Shown here one piece after another: positions 1 through 4,796 of a stretch of 11,483 bases of DNA. Origin of the DNA: Acidobacteriota bacterium. GTDB lineage: Bacteria > Acidobacteriota > Blastocatellia > RBC074. The stretch is taken from NCBI GenBank assembly GCA_017991275.1, contig JAGNMH010000091.1, positions 1-11,483 on the forward strand, in the 5' to 3' direction. How positions within the stretch are numbered: position 1 is the stretch's first letter; each line of letters begins with the position of its first letter. The notes under the pieces are model-generated. The model had not been told where the DNA came from. It worked only from the letters and a program-made list of their open reading frames with translations, and searched no databases. The position numbers and the translations under genes are program-made.

Positions 1-687
1 CAGCATGGCGATGAGTTTCCGCGCTTCACCATACGCGATATGGTCAACGCAGAGCATCAATTGGCGACTCAGGTGCTGGGCATCAAAAAGCTTCATGCGG
101 TGATGGGGATTTCGATGGGTGGAATGCAGACCTTTGAATGGATGGTCGCTTACCCCGAAATGATGGAGCGAGCCGTTCCGATTGTCGGCACTACCGCCCA
201 AACGGCTTTCGATTTGCTGCTGTGGTCAACCGAACTCCGAGCAATTGAAGAAGCGCGCAAGCTGGATACTGCCGAAAACGCCGGAGCCGCTTTGGTTGCC
301 AGAATTCATACTCTGGCGCTGTTCACCCCGGCGTACCGAAACAGCAACACGCCACCCAAAGAATTTCAGGCATTTGTCGGCAAAGAAGAGCAAAATTACT
401 CCAACACATTCAAAGCCGACGACTGGGCTTCGCAATTACGCGCAATGATGGCCCACGACATCAGTAAAAAATCCGGTTCGATGCAACAAGCCGCGGCCAC
501 CGTAAAAGCCAAAGTGCTGGTTGTCGTTGCGCGGCAGGACATGATGGTCAACCCCAATCCGGCGATGGACTTCTCCCGGTTACTGAAAGCTGAATTACTG
601 GAAGTCAACAACCCTTGCGGTCACGTTTACGCCGCCTGCGAAGGCAGCAAGGTAAATGCGGCAGTCGCAAAATTCTTAACCCAATAA
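1..687 (+). CDS. Alpha/beta hydrolase, homoserine O-acetyltransferase (MetX)-like, 5'-truncated
   Basis: The frame is open from base 1 and ends at TAA 685-687, giving 228 visible residues. The true start lies upstream of the window, so the first internal ATG (base 40) is not the start. The nucleophile elbow is G-I-S-M-G-G around visible Ser38 (codon 112-114). A likely catalytic Asp sits in the R-Q-D-M-M segment (about residue 180) and a likely His in C-G-H-V-Y (about residue 208), the order expected for the Ser-Asp-His triad. The sequence around the elbow, with 'MGGMQ' followed by 'EWMVAYPEMMERAVPI', resembles the MetX superfamily, which acylates homoserine in methionine synthesis. Many acidobacterial relatives are annotated only as alpha/beta hydrolases, and the N-terminal part that would help decide is missing. 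No methionine gene is adjacent, so the substrate is open. I see no convincing terminator after it; the repeat array starts about 30 bases on. Confidence 0.85.
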   Translation, partial: QHGDEFPRFTIRDMVNAEHQLATQVLGIKKLHAVMGISMGGMQTFEWMVAYPEMMERAVPIVGTTAQTAFDLLLWSTELRAIEEARKLDTAENAGAALVARIHTLALFTPAYRNSNTPPKEFQAFVGKEEQNYSNTFKADDWASQLRAMMAHDISKKSGSMQQAAATVKAKVLVVVARQDMMVNPNPAMDFSRLLKAELLEVNNPCGHVYAACEGSKVNAAVAKFLTQ

Positions 688-742
688 CCATAACAACACA
701 GTGGTAATGCAGATAGACAGGATTAACAAACATAGCCTTTTT

Positions 743-796
743 GCCGCGTTAGCGGCGTTTGAGTTTAGCCGTGGGTTTTCAACCCACGGTAGGAAG
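743..796 (+). repeat. REP-like double-hairpin unit, forward copy
   Basis: Hairpin 1 is GCCGC-GTTA-GCGGC (743-756). The linker is 757-768. Hairpin 2 is a 9-bp stem, CCGTGGGTT with AACCCACGG, around a 3-nt loop (769-789). TAGGAAG follows. It is the mirror partner of the unit at 867-919. Confidence 0.85.
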
Positions 797-806
797 TTAT
801 CTTTCG

Positions 807-858
807 TTCTCGTCGCGTTAGCGACGGCTGAATTCAGTCGTCGCTAACGCGACGAGAA
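807..858. repeat. 52-nt near-perfect palindrome (two fused half units)
   Basis: Arms 807-826 and 839-858 are perfectly complementary over 20 bp. The centre 828-837 is itself a perfect palindrome (CTGAATTCAG). The only break is the 827/838 pair, which would be G-T. Each arm contains the hairpin CGTCGC-GTTA-GCGACG plus the linker of the neighbouring units, so the palindrome reads as two truncated copies joined head to head. It could extrude as a cruciform or form a long RNA stem when transcribed from either side. Confidence 0.9.
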
Positions 859-866
859 TTGTTCTC

Positions 867-919
867 TTCCCTACCCGGCGTTGAAACGCCGGGCTAAATT
901 CAACCGTCGCTCTGCGACG
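867..919 (-). repeat. REP-like double-hairpin unit, reverse copy
   Basis: Read on the minus strand this is hairpin 1 (CGTCGC-AGA-GCGACG, 905-919), the linker GTTGAATTTAG (894-904), hairpin 2 (CCCGGCGTT with AACGCCGGG, 874-893), then TAGGGAA. Against the copy at 743-796, one pair in hairpin 1 and three pairs in hairpin 2 have changed on both sides, keeping the stems intact. Confidence 0.85.
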
Positions 920-1004
920 AAGAGCAGGTGGAATCCTGACTTAAATCCTGTCTAAAGTTTTTCGTGCCACTTCGTGAATAAAACCAACAGAGAGGAAACA
1001 ATCA

Positions 1005-2240
1005 ATGGAAAACAATTCAAGGCGCGATTTTATCGCCAAAAGTGCTGCCGGAGTCGCCATGACTGCGGCAAGCTGGAACCGAGTGCTTGGCGCAAATGAC
1101 AAAGTCCGTCTGGGAGTCATCGGCACAGGCAATCGCGGAGGCGATGTCATGAGCTGGTTCATGAAAGAATCGGACTGTGAAGTCGTGGCGCTCTGCGATG
1201 TTTATGAAAAGGCCATGCTGGAGCAAAAAGAAAAGGCTGGCGGCAAGGCAAAAACATACGGCATTCACAATGAACTGCTGGCCAACAAAGACGTTGACGC
1301 CGTGCTGGTTGCCACGCCTGACCACTGGCACGCGCAAATTGCCATTGACGCCTGCAACGCGGGCAAGGCCGTTTATTGCGAAAAGCCGCTGACTTACACC
1401 TGGCAAGAAGGCCACAACATCATCAAAGCCGTCAACGCCAACAAGACGGTGTTCCAGGTTGGCTTGCAACAACGCAGCGGCACGCATTACGCCGAAGCCA
1501 AGCGCGAATACTTCGACAGTGGAAAGATCGGCAAGATCGCCATGGTTCGCACTTATTGGCACGGCAACGGTTACCATCTGCGCAAACCGAATTTCAAAGA
1601 GCAACCAGCCGGGTTGGATTGGAAACGTTGGGTTGGCAACGCCAAAGCTCGCCCGTTCGATGCTCATCAGTTTTACAACTGGCGCGCTTATTTCGATTTC
1701 GGCGGCGGACAGATCACTGACCTGTTCACTCACTGGATTGACGTGGTGCATTGGTATCTGGGCGAAGAGATTCCGGTTTCGGCCACGGCGGCTGGCGGAG
1801 TTTACAACTACAAAGACGGACGCACTGCGCCGGATACGATTTCGATCCAACTGGAATACCCGAAAGAATGGATGGCGACTTTCGACGCTACGCTGGTTCC
1901 CGGCGCGCGCGGAGCGGCGATTGAGTTCATGGGATCAGGCGGCAGTCTGTATATTGATCGCGGCAGATATGTCTGGCAACAAGCGCCCGAACGCAGGCAA
2001 GCTCCGCCTCCGGCGGTCACTGTTCAGGCCAAGATGGCTCTGGAAGCGGAACACGTTCGCAACTTCCTGGCTTGCGTCAAATCCAAGCAAACGCCCAACT
2101 CTGACGTAGTCAGCGGCCATCGTTCGGCGCTGGCCTCGAACCTGGGCAAAATCGCGTATCTACAAAAACGCCGTATTACGTTTAATCCGGCGATTGAAAA
2201 AGATTACGTTCTGGCTGCGGCTGCTCAAGCTAAAAAGTAG
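1005..2240 (+). CDS. Tat-exported Gfo/Idh/MocA-family oxidoreductase
   Basis: A 411-residue NAD(P)-binding oxidoreductase. The N-terminus has a twin-arginine motif, S-R-R-D-F-I-A-K (residues 5-12), followed by a small hydrophobic stretch, so it is probably exported folded by the Tat system or anchored by an uncut signal. The Rossmann motif GVIGTGNRGG is at 37-46, TPDHWHA at 104-110, and the family signature EKP at 126-128. The C-terminal half has W-K-R-W-V-G (206-211) and the G-G-G-Q-I-T-D/H-W-I-D segment (about 233-246), typical of the Tat-secreted branch common in Acidobacteria, Planctomycetes and Bacteroidetes. That family usually acts on sugars, inositols or glycosides; the substrate here cannot be named. 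The start is supported by AGAGGAAA (991-998), 6 nt before the ATG. It stands alone, with the repeat array upstream and a hairpin at 2252-2304 just past its stop. Confidence 0.93.
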   Translation: MENNSRRDFIAKSAAGVAMTAASWNRVLGANDKVRLGVIGTGNRGGDVMSWFMKESDCEVVALCDVYEKAMLEQKEKAGGKAKTYGIHNELLANKDVDAVLVATPDHWHAQIAIDACNAGKAVYCEKPLTYTWQEGHNIIKAVNANKTVFQVGLQQRSGTHYAEAKREYFDSGKIGKIAMVRTYWHGNGYHLRKPNFKEQPAGLDWKRWVGNAKARPFDAHQFYNWRAYFDFGGGQITDLFTHWIDVVHWYLGEEIPVSATAAGGVYNYKDGRTAPDTISIQLEYPKEWMATFDATLVPGARGAAIEFMGSGGSLYIDRGRYVWQQAPERRQAPPPAVTVQAKMALEAEHVRNFLACVKSKQTPNSDVVSGHRSALASNLGKIAYLQKRRITFNPAIEKDYVLAAAAQAKK

Positions 2241-2251
2241 CCAAACAGTTT

Positions 2252-2311
2252 GCCGTGACAGTTGGTCGCCACCTCAGACAAACGGGGTGACAAACTGTCA
2301 CGGCTTTATTT
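2252..2311 (+). terminator. Likely intrinsic terminator / dyad after the oxidoreductase
   Basis: A perfect 12-bp stem, GCCGTGACAGTT (2252-2263) with AACTGTCACGGC (2293-2304), closes a 29-nt loop that can pair partly within itself. It is followed by TTTATTT (2305-2311). The position 11 nt after the stop suits a terminator, but the T tract is interrupted and the loop long. The same DNA holds smaller dyads (CAAAC-A-GTTTG at 2242-2252 and TGACA-AAC-TGTCA at 2288-2300), so it may instead or also be a protein-binding site for the promoter downstream. Confidence 0.6.
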
Positions 2312-2376
2312 CAAACGACGACCTCTTCAAACAAAACACCTTTGTTTCTCAGTCACTTACAGCCATTGCCCAGTCG

Positions 2377-2391
2377 TGGTACACCTCTTGC
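2377..2391 (+). promoter_or_regulatory. Candidate sigma-54 (-24/-12) promoter
   Basis: TGGTAC (2377-2382), 5 nt, TTGC (2388-2391). The invariant GG (2378-2379) and GC (2390-2391) have the required 10-nt spacing. Nine of the ten core bases of TGGCAC-N5-TTGC match, the exception being T for C, a common variant. Transcription would start near 2402, leaving a leader of about 90 nt before the gene at 2496. It is intergenic and correctly oriented, and a sigma-54 activator is encoded at 7296-8702. A chance match cannot be excluded. An overlapping sigma-70-like pair (TTGAAA 2395-2400, TGTAAA 2418-2423, 17-nt spacer) is a weaker alternative. Confidence 0.5.
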
Positions 2392-2495
2392 CAATTGAAA
2401 TAGCGTCCCCAGGAGCCTGTAAACACCCAGACTGTTTCTTCTCCTTCACCTCTCCGCATCAATAAATTTTTCGCTACTTCGGAGGTACATCGGAC

Positions 2496-4514
2496 ATGCA
2501 TAAGTTTTCCAGGTTTTCAAAATTCAGCGGCATCGCTCTCTCTCTTTTAATTGCCACATTCTGCCTGACATCATTCAAGGCTCAAGCCAGCGACGACAGT
2601 GATTTTGAATTCACAGGCATTATTGAAACGCTACCAAACACATCGGGCTTTATCGGCGATTGGAAAGTTGCCGGTCGGACAATACACGTCACAGCATCCA
2701 CTGAACTGAAACAATCCGACGGAGCATTTGCAGTCGGCAAAACCGTCAAAGTCGAAGGAATTAAGCAAAACGATAACTCGGTCAACGCTAAAAAGATTGA
2801 AACTAAATCCGGTTCAAGCAACGGTGACTCCAGTTTCAAATTCTACGGCGTGATTGAAGAATTGCCGAACACCACAGGCCGCATCGGAGATTGGAAAGTT
2901 ACAGGGCGGGTCGTCCACGTCAGCACAACAACAGTCATCAGACAGGAAGATGGGCCGGTCGCTGTTGGAGCCAAAGTCGAAGTCGAAGGCAGTCAGCGAA
3001 CCGACGGTTCGGTTGATGCCAGTGAAATTCACACGGAAGATGAATCGGGTAACAGCGGCTCGTTCGAGTTTTATGGCACGATTGAAAGCCTGCCCAGCAC
3101 CACTGGCCGAATTGGCGAATGGGCAATCAGCGGGCGCAAAGTTAACGTAACCGCCGCTACTCGCATCAAGCAGGAAAAAGGCGCGGTTGCCGTCGGCGTC
3201 ATCGTCGAAGTCAAAGGCACTGTCAAAACCGATGGTTCAGTTGACGCGACAGACATTGAAACCAAATCCGGCCCAGCCAATCCCGGTGGGGGCGGCAACA
3301 GAGTTTCGGAATTTCACGGAACGATTGAAACGCTGCCCGGCACGACCGGCCAGATTGGCCTGTGGACTGTCAGTGGTCGCAAGGTCAACGTCGTTGCTTC
3401 GACTGTAATTGAGCACGCTGCCCTGGGAATTGCCGTCGGCAAACGTGTTGAAGTCAAAGGCGTGCCGCAAACCGACGGTTCAATCAACGCCACAAAGATT
3501 GAGATCGAAGAAGGCGCAGGTTCGACAAGTCCAAGCATTCTGTTCGGCAAGATCGAAACCTTGCCGACGGTCACGACTCTGATTGGCGACTGGAAGGTTG
3601 CAGCCAAGACGGTTCACGTCACCGCCGCAACAATCATTGAGCGCAAATACGGCACGGTTGCCGTCGGCGCATTCGTTGAAGTTTACGGTACGGCTCAGGC
3701 CGACGGTTCGATCAACGCCACCAAGATCGAAGTCAAACAGGGGCCGGGCAACGGCGGATTTATGTATTACAACTCTGTGGCAACCGTCAGTTCCGCCAGT
3801 TACCGCGAAGACAATTCACCTGAATCAATCGTCTCGGCTTTTGGCAGCGGCCTTTCTTCAACGACTGCCATTGCATCCACCCAACCACTTCCGCTCAGCT
3901 TGAGCGATGTCAGCGTGCTGGTGGACGGACGCCAGGCTCGGTTGTTTTTCGTTTCGCCAAACCAGATCAACTACCAGATTCCTTCGGATGCGCCTTCGGG
4001 TCTGGCCAACGTCGTTGTGTCCAAATCCGGTGAAGTCGTTTCGCAAGGCACGATTCTGGTTTCCAACGTCGCACTGAGTTTGTTCACTGCCGACGCTTCA
4101 GGTCAGGGTGCGCCCGCCGGCCTGTTGCTCCGGATCAAAGCCAACGGGGAGCAGGTTTATGAATCGCTGGTTCGCTTCGATGCCGCTCAGAACAAACTGG
4201 TTCCGGCTGCAATCGTTCGCCGAGCCGGAGAACAGCTTTACCTGATCCTGTTCGGCTCCGGTTTGCGTAACGCGCCTAACTCCGACAACAACACCGCCAA
4301 CGGCGTTGCCGAAAGCGTCGAAGTCACCATCGGCGGCGTCAATGCTCCGGTGATTTACGCAGGCGTTGCTCCGGGTTACGTTGGCCTGGAACAGATCAAC
4401 ATTCGCATCCCGGACAATGCGGCGTCGAATCCGAATTCGGCTGTGACGGTCAAAGTCCGTGACGTGCTGAACAATCTGAAACAAGCAAATACCGTAACCA
4501 TCTCGATTCAATAA
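2496..4514 (+). CDS. Secreted protein: five DUF5666-like repeats plus TIGR03437-like C-terminal region
   Basis: A 672-residue exported protein. Residues 1-31 form a signal peptide (basic start, hydrophobic 11-25, probable cut after A-Q-A at 31). Five tandem repeats of about 70 residues follow at 37-104, 114-183, 190-258, 271-339 and 348-416. Each has the pattern G-x-I-E-x-L-P, I-G-x-W, V-x-V, A-V-G, V-x-V-x-G, D-G-S-x-x-A-x-x-I. This matches DUF5666, a small beta domain of unknown role. Residues 427-672 resemble the acidobacterial TIGR03437 region: V-S-S-A-S-Y, F-G-S-G-L, P-L-P-L-S-L, V-S-P-N-Q-I-N-Y-Q-I-P, and a second half with F-G-S-G-L and E-Q-I-N-I-R-I-P. That suggests two Ig-like lobes. 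No catalytic motif is visible, so a surface or periplasmic binding or structural role is inferred. GGAGGT (2481-2486), 9 nt before the ATG, fixes the start. A possible sigma-54 promoter lies upstream and a terminator downstream, so it is probably monocistronic. Confidence 0.88.
   Translation: MHKFSRFSKFSGIALSLLIATFCLTSFKAQASDDSDFEFTGIIETLPNTSGFIGDWKVAGRTIHVTASTELKQSDGAFAVGKTVKVEGIKQNDNSVNAKKIETKSGSSNGDSSFKFYGVIEELPNTTGRIGDWKVTGRVVHVSTTTVIRQEDGPVAVGAKVEVEGSQRTDGSVDASEIHTEDESGNSGSFEFYGTIESLPSTTGRIGEWAISGRKVNVTAATRIKQEKGAVAVGVIVEVKGTVKTDGSVDATDIETKSGPANPGGGGNRVSEFHGTIETLPGTTGQIGLWTVSGRKVNVVASTVIEHAALGIAVGKRVEVKGVPQTDGSINATKIEIEEGAGSTSPSILFGKIETLPTVTTLIGDWKVAAKTVHVTAATIIERKYGTVAVGAFVEVYGTAQADGSINATKIEVKQGPGNGGFMYYNSVATVSSASYREDNSPESIVSAFGSGLSSTTAIASTQPLPLSLSDVSVLVDGRQARLFFVSPNQINYQIPSDAPSGLANVVVSKSGEVVSQGTILVSNVALSLFTADASGQGAPAGLLLRIKANGEQVYESLVRFDAAQNKLVPAAIVRRAGEQLYLILFGSGLRNAPNSDNNTANGVAESVEVTIGGVNAPVIYAGVAPGYVGLEQINIRIPDNAASNPNSAVTVKVRDVLNNLKQANTVTISIQ
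2604..3743 (+). repeat. Five tandem in-gene repeats (DUF5666-like units)
   Basis: Unit starts fall at about 2604, 2835, 3063, 3306 and 3537, spaced 231, 228, 243 and 231 bases. Short phrases recur at the DNA level, such as GACGGTTC in units 2, 4 and 5 and GCCGTCGGC in units 3 to 5. Linkers between units are poor in hydrophobics and rich in Ser, Gly and Asn. Unit 5 is the most divergent at its first strand and has A-A-K in place of the G-R seen in the others. Confidence 0.85.
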
Positions 4515-4560
4515 AACCCTTCCGGCGAGGGTATCGGGGGATAGTCCTGGCCGGTTCGGT

Positions 4561-4610
4561 CGGCGGTGCTCGTATCTGCGGAGAGATCGGGCATCGCCGT
4601 CTTTTTGTTT
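4561..4610 (+). terminator. Intrinsic terminator after the DUF5666 repeat gene
   Basis: The stem CGGCGGTGC (4561-4569) pairs with GCATCGCCG (4591-4599), 9 bp with one G-T. An inner ATCT/AGAT pair (4574-4577, 4584-4587) extends it. TCTTTTTGTTT follows (4600-4610). It lies 46 nt after the stop at 4514 and separates that gene from the signalling operon. Confidence 0.85.
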
Positions 4611-4625
4611 CGCAAAACTGGCAAC

Positions 4626-4747
4626 TAACGCAAAGACGCGAAGCATTAAGACCCGAAGCATTAATTGGATGAATAGTCTCTGGCAACCATGCTTCTTACC
4701 TTGGTGAAAAGCTCTTTGCGACTTTGAACCTTTGTGCCTTTGCGTTA
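4626..4747. repeat. Intergenic inverted repeat with CTTTG octamer runs
   Basis: TAACGCAAAG (4626-4635) is perfectly inverted at 4738-4747, and the similarity extends to 15 of 18 positions. The right side is four units with an exact 8-nt period (CTTTGCGA, CTTTGAAC, CTTTGTGC, CTTTGCGT; 4714-4745). The left side read on the minus strand has two such units (CTTCGCGT, CTTTGCGT). Between them CGAAGCATTAA occurs twice, 15 nt apart (4639-4649, 4654-4664). From memory, similar 'ctttgcg' phrases recur between genes in several phyla. No gene is visible in 4515-4796. Whatever promoter drives the kinase operon must lie in or near this repeat. Confidence 0.75.
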
Positions 4748-4796
4748 AAGCCGTTTTGCCTTAGACATAACTCGGAAACAACACCAGTCGTCCCAA

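Larger units (their letters stand above)
714..954. repeat. Intergenic nested array of inverted hairpin repeats
   Basis: The 317-base gap 688-1004 has no credible gene and is mostly this structure. The outer edges are an 11-bp inverted pair, TAGACAGGATT at 714-724 and its reverse complement at 944-954. Inside lie two full double-hairpin units in opposite orientation (743-796 on + and 867-919 on -). Between them are two half units fused head to head into a 52-nt palindrome (807-858). The unit is: hairpin 1, a linker close to GTTGAATTTAG, hairpin 2, then TAGG. Stem bases differ between copies but the pairing is kept, so the fold appears to have been conserved. This is the style of REP/BIME extragenic palindromes. 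I see no transposase here. The array could also act as a transcription barrier between the flanking genes. To its right, two TTCGTG copies (961-966, 971-976) precede the next gene's ribosome site. Confidence 0.85.

Noticed and set aside
743..919. CRISPR array
   Set aside because: The repeats are inverted and of changing spacing, with no constant direct repeat or unique spacers and no cas gene nearby.
1017..1850. Long open frame on the minus strand (277 codons) opposite the oxidoreductase
   Set aside because: It is fully inside a gene with clear family motifs, encodes no recognisable motif, and is explained by codon bias of the + strand gene.
2395..2423. Sigma-70 promoter TTGAAA-N17-TGTAAA before the repeat protein
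   Set aside because: The -35 is good but the -10 matches only 4 of 6 and lacks the conserved second A; kept only as an alternative to the better -24/-12 site.
2194..2465. Two short + strand frames (69 and 67 codons) between the oxidoreductase and the repeat protein
   Set aside because: They overlap the gene end, hairpin and candidate promoter, lack ribosome sites and have no recognisable composition or motif.
4098..4661. Minus-strand open frame (187 codons) running into the intergenic terminator
   Set aside because: Most of it lies opposite the TIGR03437-like region and it spans a + strand terminator; no motif supports it.
4681..4696. TGGCA...CTTCT as a sigma-54 promoter for the kinase operon
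   Set aside because: The -24 half is good, but the position that must be GC 10 nt after GG reads TC, so the invariant -12 element is missing.
4702..4719. TGGTG...TTGC before the kinase gene as a sigma-54 promoter
   Set aside because: The spacing between GG and GC is 13 nt instead of 10.
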